A DNA stretch of 64,000 nucleotides from Axinella damicornis (taxonomy: Eukaryota > Porifera > Demospongiae > Axinellida > Axinellidae), in NCBI GenBank assembly GCA_963931865.1, contig OZ007509.1:9423625-9487624 (forward strand). Direction: 5' to 3'. This document shows positions 1 to 10,006 of this stretch, piece by piece. The position numbers and the translations under genes were made by a program. The notes under the pieces are model-generated. The model was given only the letters and a program-made list of their open reading frames with translations. It had not been told where the DNA came from and did no database searches. Within the stretch, counting starts at the first letter, position 1, and the number at the start of each line of letters is the position of its first letter.

Positions 1-199
1 ATAGTAAGTCAATGTAGGCCTATTATGTTCACAATGTTGTTCACATTAACGTATGTGCAAGCTACATACTTGTGATCAGGAGATGGGATCAGAGGGAATG
101 TCCCTGGAATTTGGGGGTAGCCATAATCATACAAATGTGACAAGAAACGATTTTCATAAAAACACTGGAAGGTGGGTTCAGAGCTATTCAGAACATCAT
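1..199. other. left flank, nothing recognised
   Basis: Unique-looking sequence before the satellite begins. Short overlapping open frames occur on both strands but none resembles a known protein or shows convincing splice signals. Confidence 0.5.
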
Positions 200-2939
200 T
201 TGAATGTTCCATTCATGGTGATCACAATGGTGCAAATCCCAGTCTCTGTATACCAAAAGAGAATGCTCCACCGCCATCGTGTATACGTACCCAGTTCTGG
301 AGCCGGGGGATGCGCTATAAGAAGTCTGGTAGGCACTACAGCTGCATGGGAAGAGTAAGTAGAGAAGGACAATGTGAAATGTTGGCCTGAATGAAAAATC
401 GAATGCGAAACGCATTGAATATGCATAGGGAAAGAATAGCCACATGTCAACTCACACTGTCTCCAAGCTACGATGTTCCACTCCTACGTCTCTGGAGTAG
501 AGAATGCTCCACCGCCTTCCTGTATACCAGTAGAGAATGCTCCACCGCCATCCTGTATACCAGAAGAGAATGCTCCACCGCCATCGTGCATACGTACCCA
601 GTGCTGGAGCCGGGGGATGCGCTATAAAAAGTGTGGTAGGCACTACAGTTGCATGGGAAGAGTAAATCGAGAAGGAAAATGTGATATGTTGGCCTGAATT
701 AAAAATCGAATACGAAACGCATTGAATATGCATACGGAAAGGATAGCCACTTGTCTACTCACACCGTCTCCAGGCTACGATGTTCCACTCCTACGTCTCG
801 GGAGTAGAGAATGCTTCACCGCCATCCTGTATACCAGGAGAGAATGCTCCACTGCCATCCTGTATACCAGTAGAGAATGCTCCACCGCCATCCTGTATAC
901 CAGAAGAGAATGCTCCACCGCCATCTTGTATACGTACCCAGTGCTGGAGCCGGGGGATGCGCTATAGGAAGTCTGGTAGGCACTACAGCTGCATGGGAAG
1001 AGTAAGTAGAGAAGGACAATGTGAAATGTTGGCCTGAATTAAAAATGAAATGCGAAACGCATAGAATATGCATAGGGAAAGGATAGCCACATGTCAACTC
1101 ACACTGTCTCCAGGCTACGATGTTCCACTCCTACGTCTCCGGAGTAGAGAATGGTCCACCGCCATCCTGTATACCAGTAGAGAATGCTCCACCGCCAACC
1201 TGTATACCAGAAGAGAATGCTCCACCGCCATTGTGTATACGTACCCAGTGCTGGAGCCGGGGGATGCGCTAAAAGAACTCTGGTAGGCACTACAGCTGCA
1301 AGGGAAGAGTAAGTAGAGAAAGACAATGTGAAATGTTGGCCTGAATTTAAAATCGAATGCGAAACGCATTGAATATGCATAGGGAAAGGATAGCCACATG
1401 TCAACTCACACTGTCTCCAGGTTAGGATGTTCCACTCCTACGTCACCGGAGTAGAGAATGCTCCACCGCCATCCTGTATATCTGTAGAGAATGCTCCACC
1501 TCCATCCTATATACCAGAAGAGAATGCTCCACCGCCATCGTGTATACGTACCCAGTGCCGGAGCCGGGGGATGCGCTATAAGAAGTCTGGTAGGCACTAC
1601 AGCTGCATGGGAAGAGTAAGTAGAGAAGGACAATGTGAAATGTTGGTCTGAATTAAAAATCGAATACGAAACGCATTGAATATGCATAGGGAAAGGATAG
1701 CCACATGTCAACTCACATGTCTCCAGGCTACGATGTTCCACTCCTCTGTCTCATGAATAGAGAATGCTCCACCGCCATCCTGTATACCAGGAGAGAATGC
1801 TCGACCGCCATCCTGTATACCAGCAGAGAATGCTCCACCGCCATCCTGTATACCAGAAGAGAATGCTCCACCGCCATCGTGTATACGTACCCAGTGCTGG
1901 AGCCGGGGGATGCGCTATAAAAAGTCTCGTAGGCACTACAGTTGCATGGGAAGAGTAAATCGAGAAGGACAATGTGATATGTTGGCCTGAATTAAAAATC
2001 AAATACGAAACGCATTGAACATGCATAGGGAAAGGATAGCCACATGTCAACTCACACTGTCTCCAGGCTACGATGCTCCACTCCTACGCCTCCGCAGTAG
2101 AGAATGCTCCACCGCCATCCTGTATACCAGGATAGAATCCTCCACCGCCATTCTGTATACCAGTAGAGAATGCTCCACCGCCATCCTGTATACCAGCAGA
2201 GAATGCTCCACCGCCATCGTGTATACGTACCCAGTGCTGGAGCCGGGGGATGCGCTACAAGAAGTCTGGTAGGCACTACAGCTGCATGAGAAGAGTAAGT
2301 AGAGAAGGACAATGTGAAATGTTGGCCTGAATGAAAAATCGAATGCGAAACGAATTGAATATGCATAGGGAAAGGATAGCCACATGTCAACTCACACAGT
2401 CTCCAGGCTACGGATGTTCCACTCCTACGTCTCCGGAGTAACGAATGCTCCACTGCCATCCTGTATACCAGTAGAGAATGCTCCACCGTCGACCTGTATA
2501 CCAGAAGAGAATGCTCCACCACCATCGTGTATACGTAACCAGTGCTGGAGCCGGGGGATGCGCTAAAAGAAGTCTGGTAGGCACTACAGCTGCATGGGAA
2601 GAGTAAGTAGAGAAGGACAATGTGAAATGTTGGCCTGAGTTAAAAATCGAATGCGAAACGCATTGAATACGCATAGGGAAAGGATAGCCACATGTCAACT
2701 CACACTGTCTCCAGGTTACGGTGTTCCACTCCTACGTCACCGGAGTAGAGAATGCTCCACCGCCATCCTGTATACCAGCAGAGTATGCTCCACCGCCATC
2801 GTGTATACGTACCCAGTGCTGGAGCCGGGGTATGCGCTATAAGAAGTCTGGTAGGCACTACAGCTGCATGGGAAGAGTAAGTATAGAACGACAATGTTGG
2901 CCTGAATTAAAAATGGAATGCGAAACGCATTGAATATGC
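200..2939 (+). repeat. satellite block A (about 307-bp monomers with 33-bp sub-repeats)
   Basis: About nine tandem monomers. Each has a core of two to five copies of a 33-bp sub-repeat (GAGAATGCTCCACCGCCATC followed by a short CTGTATACCAG-type tail), a conserved segment around TGCTGGAGCCGGGGGATGCG, then AGTAAGTAGAGAAGG, an AT-rich spacer and CACTGTCTCCAGGCTACGATG. Monomer length changes in 33-bp steps (about 274, 307, 340 bp) with sub-repeat number. The left edge near 200-240 is degenerate. The right edge is a sharp break at 2939, where the satellite word GAATATGC is cut by an insertion; the other half (ATAGGGAAAGG) resumes at 10193. Open frames occur on both strands because the 33-bp unit lacks stops, so an open frame alone is not evidence of a gene. 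Confidence 0.95.
473..660 (+). other. representative intact exon-like module of the satellite
   Basis: An example of the recurring module. CACACTGTCTCCAAG gives a (here weakened) 3' splice site just upstream; the open frame reads ATMFHSYVSGVENAPPPSC and then repeats the 11-residue unit ENAPPPSCIPx. It ends RTQCWSRGMRY..GRHYSCMGR at AGA|GTAAAT or, in most copies, AGA|GTAAGT. In typical copies (for example 11766-11960) acceptor to donor is 195 bp, that is 65 codons starting and ending in phase 0, and a 33-bp change keeps the phase. Many copies are broken: TGA in AGCTGA copies near 14448 and 16280, TAA in CGCTAA near 1270 and 2564, and single-base losses in AGCTCATGGG copies near 13529. The product would be a Cys/Pro-rich repeat protein of unknown function. 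Expression is not shown. Confidence 0.4.
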
Positions 2940-4118
2940 TTAACCTTCATGCGGGGCTGGTCTTTACTACCAGCCATACAATATCCCCGTAACTCCTGAC
3001 GAGAAGGTGAAAGGTTTGGAATTTTACAAGGGCCACTCCCCTCCCATAGTGGGATGCCTGGCTGGCGTCCCCGGCCAGACCTGGCCTTGAGCAAATAACT
3101 GACCGGGAATGCCCGCTGACAGGGCAAGCCCACTCATGGGGCGAGCCCACTGACGGGGCAAACCCACTGACGGGGCGAGTCCACTGATGGGACGGTAATC
3201 ATTAGCATTATACTACAGGGGCCCCACGATATAATTGGACCATTAGTAGGGCCCCTGACATGGAAATGGGCAGGGGAGTGTATGTCAGATCTGACATCCT
3301 CCACACCCGAACTGGCTCTCTATGGAAACTGAGAGGGGAGTGCGACCTAACCCTTGCAATTTCACACAGTCCCCAAAAGGGGGAGAGTGGAGAGTATGGA
3401 ACGGAAAGAGCTGGGCATGAGTATGTAATGCTAGTAGTAATGAAAATGTGGGACACTGTAGGGTGAGCATGTGCAAATGCACATGGGATAGATGTACACA
3501 CAAGACTGTCATCAGAATGTGATGCCTGAGCACAGCCAAAAACTCAGGCCACGGAAAGTCAGGCCACTGAGAGTCACACCAGAATACACACATAATTATG
3601 CACAACACAGGAACTATGAGTAAGGCCAGCCGAGGCAGTCCAGGAGCGACATGGCCACAATGCATATGCCGCAGCACACTGGTCCAGCACACCATGCGTT
3701 CTACAGGACATGTCATAGCCTTAGTCTTGGTACCAGACTATCGCACATGGCAGAGATTTATGGTACGATGTCCAAAAATGAATGCAACATGTTATTTGCA
3801 TGCACCAGATGCGATCCCATACCAATAATACCTCAACCTGTGGGTGAGATTGATCCCCAATGAGTGAGCCTTACTTGGAATGAATGAGACATGACCGGAA
3901 TGACCCTGGAAGGCAGGGATGCGGTGGGAGGGAAAAAACTGGAACACGTCATCTCAGGGCTTCTGACTGCCTGTTGTCCGGGGCACGCCAAACAGACTAA
4001 CTGGCCGTTATGCCACGAGGCGCCACGGGCCAAGCATGCGCATGCGCCTGTTGGCCCCGCCCCTGGGGAGTGGCCCCTTTGAATGTTAACCTCATTTAAA
4101 CTACGGTTTAACTGTCAT
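2940..4118. mobile_element. short element with TTAACC...ACTGTCAT ends
   Basis: Begins TTAACCTTCATGCGGGGC exactly where the satellite is broken and ends GGTTTAACTGTCAT, immediately followed by the start of a second element with the same left end. Its first about 365 bp (2940-3303) match 4119-4500 and its last about 185 bp (3934-4118) match 10007-10192. The interior (about 630 bp) is not shared. No transposase or polymerase frame is recognisable, so it is probably non-autonomous. It contains about five units of the 17-bp GGCGAGCCCACTGACGG-type repeat at 3115-3195. No target-site duplication is visible. Class is unknown; a Helitron- or Helentron-like mode is possible but unproven. Confidence 0.65.
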
Positions 4119-4561
4119 TTAACCTTCATGCGGGGCTAGTCTTTACTACCAGCCATACAATATCCCCGTAACTCCTGACGAGAAGGGGAAAGGTTTGGAA
4201 TTTTACAAGGGCCACTCCCCTCCCATAGTGGGATGCCTGGCTGGCGTCCCCGGCCAGACCTGGCCTTGAGCAAATAACTGACCGGGAATGCCCGCTGACA
4301 GGGCAAGCCCACTCATGGGGCGAGCCCACTGACGGGGCAAACCCACTGACGGGGCAAACCCACTGACGGGGCGAGTCCACTGATGGGACGGTAATCATTA
4401 GCATTATACTACAGGGGCCCCACGATATAATTGGACCATTAGTAGGGCCCCTGACATGGAAATGGGCAAGGGAGTGTATGTCAGACCTGACATCCTCCAG
4501 TGGCGCAAAGCGCCACACTCCCCAATCCAGGTACATGTAGAATCAATACAGAATCCACCGC

Positions 4562-4735
4562 TTTTATACTGGTAACCGCACTCCAGGTAGCCGTTACAAC
4601 CCTGGGTGCGACTTGTCGTAGCGCAAGGCAAGAATAAGCCGAGCGTCACAGTTAGTTCCAATCAGTGCACACGCCACACAGAACCCACGCCCAGCCGACC
4701 GCCTGCAATGGCAGCCACAGGGAAGACATGAAGCT
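4562..4735 (+). repeat. diverged copy of the 39-43 kb inverted-repeat family
   Basis: ACCGCACTCCAGGTAGCCG, then a CAATGGCAGCC...GGAAGACA stretch, resembles the start of units in the tandem array at 38980-43525 (CACTCCTGGTAGCCG ... CAATGGCGGCC). It appears truncated and nested in the long element. Confidence 0.5.
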
Positions 4736-4839
4736 ACCCCAGCACTACAGCGTGCAATGCTGGTGACTCCAAACGACCGACAGCGTTGAATAAGAGATTC
4801 GCTCACATCCCTCGCAGGCATGCAGGGTACACACACCTG

Positions 4840-5580
4840 CAACAGGCAGCAGTTCGGATAATCAGCATCGACTACGTAGCCCAACAGGACACACATACCG
4901 CAGCAGGTGCTCGTTAGGCATGCACAATATCTACTAGCCCAGTGGAGCACCCACACCTGCAACAGGTGGTCACTAGACATGCACGAAAGTCAGCATCACC
5001 TAAGCCCCGCGGGGCACACACATCTGCAGCTCGTGGTCGTTAGGCATGCAGGATGTTGAGCCGCAACTACATGTAGCCCAGCGGGGGCATGCACACCTGC
5101 AAAAGGTGGTCATTAGACCGGCAGGATATGCCAGGTGATCAGTATAACAGCAGGGTACACCCCTGCAACAGGTGGTCATTATAACCGCAGATTCCGCATC
5201 ATCTAGCCCAGCAGGGTATACAGTACACACCGGCAACAGGTAGACATTCGGCATGCAGGCCATTCAGCACCAACTAACCCCACAAGGGTACCCACCTGCA
5301 AGAGGTGGCCATTAGGCCTGCAGAATAATTCGCATCCACTAAATAGCAATGGCGCACACCCGCAACCAGAGGTCATTAAGTGCATAGGATATCAGCAGGG
5401 TGCACAGTTGCACTAGGTGGCCACCGGGCGCGCCGGGTAATCAGCAAGGGTACACACCTGCACAGGTATGCATGGTCAGCAAGGGTATGCGCCAGCAACA
5501 TGTGGTCATTAGACGTGCATGATACTCAGCAACTAGCCCAGCAGGGTACACAGTACCCCCCATATACCCGATGTTAGGCC
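4840..5580. repeat. degenerate about 75-bp tandem repeat
   Basis: Recurring words include CAGCAGGGTACACACC, GCAACAGGTGGTCATTAG and GCATGCAGGATA at irregular 70-90 bp spacing. Weaker copies follow at about 8095-8720. No coding gene is apparent. Confidence 0.6.
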
Positions 5581-5828
5581 TGAGGCAACTATATCGGAAT
5601 AACAATCGGTTTCCAATAATGCGAGACTAATCGGTCACATTCATGTATAAGCTGCCATTATACTTCCGTGGCGGCATGCAACCATCGGACTTCAAATTTG
5701 GTTCAACGTGGCATCTAAAAATGGCTGAAGGTAGCAGTCCTGGCAGTGAGACATCACTGATGCTCCAATACAACAATAGGCCTTGATGTGGTATGAACTC
5801 TGTCAAGCTCAAAATAATGTTGATCCAG

Positions 5829-6532
5829 GGTGAGCCCACTGGTGGGGTGAGCCAACTGACGGGCATTGACGGGGCGAGCCCACTGACGGGGCGAGCCCTC
5901 TGACGGGGCGAGCCCTCTGACGGGGCGAGCCCTCTGACGGGGCGAGCCCTCTGACGGGGCGAGCCCTCTGACGGGGCGAGCCCTCTGACGGGGCGAGCCC
6001 ACTGACGGGGCGAGCACACTGACGGGGCGAGCCCACTGGCTGGGCGAGCCCACTGGCTGGGCGAGCCCACTGGCGGGGCGAGCCCACTGGCGGGGCGAGC
6101 CCACTGGCGGGGCGAGCCCACTGGCGGGTCGAGCCCACTGGCGGGGCGAGCCCACTGGCGGGGCGAGCCCACTGGCGGGGCGAGCCCACTGGCGGGGCGA
6201 GCCCACTGGCGGGGCGAGCCCACTGGCGGGGCGAGCCCACTGGCGGGGCGAGCCCACTGGCGGGGCGAGCCCACTGGCGGGGCGAGCCCACTGGCGGGGC
6301 GAGCCCACTGGCGGGGCGAGCCCACTGGCGGGGCGAGCCCACTGGCGGGGCGAGCCCACTGGCGGGGCGAGCCCACTGGCGGGGCGAGCCCACTGGCGGG
6401 GCGAGCCCACTGGCGGGGCGAGCCCACTGGCGGGGCGAGCCCACTGGCGGGGCGAGCCCACTGGCGGGGCGAGCCCACTGGCGGGGCGAGCCCACTGGCG
6501 GGGCGAGCCCACTGGCGGGGCGAGCCCACTCA
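5829..6532. repeat. 17-bp minisatellite array 1 (about 41 units)
   Basis: Near-perfect head-to-tail copies of a 17-bp unit, GGCGAGCCCACTGGCGG, with a block of GACGG and CTCTGACGG variants at the left (about 5870-6040) and nearly pure GGCGG units to the right. Because 17 is not a multiple of 3, all frames stay open and give a 17-residue repeat (MGSPRQWARPASGLAPPV type) on the minus strand. This is a property of the repeat and not evidence of a protein. Confidence 0.95.
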
Positions 6533-7330
6533 GGCCACTTAAGGAGCGGGAGAGCTGAAAATTGGACATATGGAGCAGTTGTTTTCATCCTACTGTTATA
6601 CCCCCTTTCATTTTGTATTAGGAAATAAAATTGTAGATCTGATATCCCAAACCATTATAGTTTACATTTACATTGTTTTTAGCCACGCCCACTACTTCCT
6701 GTAAACAAACATGGCCAATTGATGACGTAATGCCGATTAAAATAAACTTCGCGTTAGGCGGTATGTAAAACCTTCAGTAATTCGTTCACTTTGGAAGTCA
6801 ACGACAATATATAAGCCTAATCTAAAATCTCACCTGATGGATTAGCATTTTGATTTTGCGTTCTCGCTGGGTGGGGCCGTTTGTACATCAGATCAGACCG
6901 AGGTACACTTCGATTCCCCTGTATCTCGGCACTTTGTGAACGTGTCGGAAATCCATCAGGCCAAAGTTTTTCTTTCGCCACGAAGACTCCGTATTTGAGT
7001 ATACCTACAAAATACAGAAAGGTCTTACATGCCGCCTAGCGAACTTCCGGTTTACCAATGGCTTGCAGTCTGAAGGTCAAGTATATACTGCCGTCCGAAA
7101 TCCACACAGGAGTGGCACCGCGGAGTACCACAAACAACTAACAAAGGTATAGACTACGACTATCATGAAGCGAAGCTACAACTATCAACCAGAGAGGCAT
7201 ACTGGTAGACCATACTCTACTTGTTTATTTACACCGCCATTTTCTTTCTCCGTATACTAAATGATTAATTTCGCACACTATAATGAATCTCCGTGTAACG
7301 TGCAATACATTAAACCATGCCTTAGTAGGC
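6533..7330. other. unique spacer between the two 17-bp arrays
   Basis: About 800 bp of non-repetitive, AT-richer sequence. It contains a promoter-like patch near 6680-6735 (CACGCCC, ACTTCCTG, TGACGTAA) but no convincing gene; the significance of the patch is unknown. Confidence 0.4.
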
Positions 7331-8075
7331 ACGAGCACTGGCGGGGCGAGCCCACTGGCGGGGCGAGCCCACTGGCGGGGCGAGCCCACTGGCGGGGCGA
7401 GCCCACTGGCGGGGCGAGCCCACTGGCGGGGCGAGCCCACTGGCGGGGCGAGCCCACTGACGGGGCGAGCCCACTGACGGGGCGAGCCCACTGACAGGGC
7501 GAGCCCACTGACGGGGCGAGCCCACTTACGGGGCGAGCCCACTGGCGGGGCGAGCCCACTGGCGGGGCGAGCCCACTGGCGGGGCGAGCCCACTGGCGGG
7601 GCGAGCCCACTGGCGGGGCGAGCCCACTGGCGGGGCGAGCCCACTGGCGGGGCGAGCCCACTGGCGGAGCGAGCCCACTGGCGGGGCGAGCCCACTGGCG
7701 GGGCGAGCCCACTGACGGGGCGAGCCCACTGACGGGGCGAGCCCACTTACGGGGCGAGCCCACTGGCGGGGCGAGCCCACTGGCGGGGCGAGCCCACTGG
7801 CGGGGCGAGCCCACTGGCGGGGCGAGCCCACTGGCGGGGCGAGCCCACTGGCGGGGCGAGCCCACTGGCGGGGCGAGCCCACTGGCGGGGCGAGCCCACT
7901 GGCGGGGCGAGCCCACTTACGGGGCGAGCCCACTGACAGGGCGAGTCCACTGATGGGACTGACGGGGCGAGCCCACTGACTGGGCGAGCCCACTGACGGG
8001 GCGAGCCCACTGACAGGGCGAGTCCACTGATGGACTGACGGGGCGAACCCACTGACTGGGCGAGCCCATCGATGG
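7331..8075. repeat. 17-bp minisatellite array 2 (about 43 units)
   Basis: Same 17-bp unit as array 1. Runs of GGCGG units are interspersed with GACGG and CTTACGG units in a repeated pattern (about 7455-7530, 7705-7755, 7910-8075), which suggests block duplication within the array. The right end degrades into GACAGGGCGAGTCCACTGATGG, the same degenerate form seen at 3160-3195 and 4350-4390. Confidence 0.95.
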
Positions 8076-10006
8076 GGTAATCAGGTATGCAGGAATCCCG
8101 GGCACTCAGCAACAACCAGGCAAGCCCTGTAACTGGTATCCGCTGAGCATGTAGTCTACCCAACATTCGCCAGACAGGCAGGGCACCCATGCAAACAGAT
8201 TGCCATTAGGCTTGAGGAAATTCAGCATCGGTTAGCCAATAGGCACTTGGGCCCCAACTAGCCCAGCGAGTCACACCTGGAAGGGTTGGAATTTTACAAG
8301 GGCCAATTCCCTCCCATAGTGGGGTGGCAACCAGGCAAGAATGATAGCTAGGCATGTAAGCAATCACCTGAGCCGCAATCACCTGCATGGGTTCCTAGCC
8401 AGTTAGCACTGCCTCTCCACCAATGGCTAGGCAAGCGAAAAATGGGCACAGCTTAATCGTGGACATAAGTTCCTTGTTGGCCATTCACAATCAGACACAC
8501 CACTTGTTTCCCAGGCCTTGGTACCCACCTCGACCGGGTGATACTTAGGTATACTCAGCATCAACTATATAGCCAGGCCAGGCTAACACCTGCCACTGGT
8601 GACAATATTAGGCCACCCCTGCAAACTGGTGGCAGTCAGGCGTGAGAATGTAGCCCAGCGAGTCGCACCTGGTGGCAGCCTGGCAAGCAAGATATTTAAT
8701 GACAGCTAGGCATGTAAGCAATCACCTGAGCAGCAATCACATCAAGACTTCAGCTAAAACTTAGGGGAGCAGCTCCTCCACCCATGGCCCGGCAAGCCAA
8801 AAATAGGCACCCAGCTTGTTCGCCCGCACTTCCCGTAACGGGCCAGCACATTATCCCCCCTTAGTTGGCGAGCCGCTGAGCAGGGTAGTAGCTTACTCCC
8901 CGGATCGGACAATCGACTTATTCCCAACCTCTTCACGAGTCCCCGGGTACAAGCACTTGTGCAAGCACACCGATTATTCACCCGTAATTAGATACACAGA
9001 CGCTTCATCAGTATCTAGGCAAACCACCAGTCATTAGGAGAACCGATCCTTCCTCCCCAACCAGTGGCCCTGGGGGACGCTTACCCATAGACCCCCAAAG
9101 TGAGGAGCACATTGTGGAATGAAATTCCCTTAACTCTGTTACTCTGAAGTCAACTAGTCTTGGCCAGCTGTATGTTATGACATGTTTACTTTGCTTATGT
9201 AGCTATGATGCAATATTTACTACTCTCATGTATTCGCACCTAGGTGTTAACATGCAGTGGTTTTGGCCTCCCTTTTGAACCGATTGCATTGTTCCCTCTG
9301 TGCCGCTAGGGCCCCTCAGCTTGTATATAACCACTCTTTGTTGTTTTGTTTTTCTTCTTTTAATCTAATGTTGTACTGTTATCAAAAGTGGAAAAGTTGA
9401 CTCGCGGTGTCAAGCCTCCGCAATCCCAGCGCTCTATGTCTAGTACTGCCTGGAGCGCTTAGCTGTTAGCTACCTTGGGACAGCAAACTCTTTACCAACA
9501 GCCGGTGGCAAGCAGGCCCTTGGAGTGATTTCCACTCCCACAGTTATGCCTACCAGAGGATTTCATAGCGACTGGCCCATGGCCAGTTCACTAAGCCCCA
9601 GCCCCGTGCCTGTAGCACTAATCCCCACTACAGTGGCACATGGCCTAGCGTAAGTGTTGGTCACCAATAGCTGGTGGTTGTCCCAGGATTCAAATAGTGT
9701 GATTATCAATGTTTCAGATTGGACTGTCTCATAGTATCAGCCTTCTGGCGTGCAGCCAGCCACACAGGATATCCATCCTCGCAACCTGACCAGCCAGCGT
9801 GGCCTGTACTGGTCAATGGAGAATGGCGCTGCAGGCGCTCCACAATATACAAGTGGCAGGATATAGGCAGGTTGTGGCGACTATTCAAAGGATACACGCA
9901 GGTTGTGGCGACTATTGAAAGGATACACGCTTGTTTCTGCTGGCTGGGATCGAGGGTGCCGACCGCGTAGGACGGTGGAGTCTACCGTCCCTTCGCGCAC
10001 GGGTAG
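8076..10006. other. element interior without recognisable genes
   Basis: Contains scattered degenerate 75-bp-repeat fragments (to about 8720), a shared fragment at 8280-8330, and a 31-bp direct duplication ending GGATACACGC at about 9868-9929. Short open frames are present on both strands but none is recognised. Confidence 0.5.

Noticed and set aside
2940..4500. LTR retrotransposon (direct repeats of about 365 bp at 2940 and 4119)
   Set aside because: The repeats lack TG...CA ends, no primer-binding site or gag-pol is present, and the second copy is the start of a complete second element with its own right end.
5627..6588. 259-300-codon minus-strand open frames of a 17-residue repeat
   Set aside because: They are created by the 17-bp minisatellite, which lacks stops and runs open in all three minus frames; no splice or promoter support.
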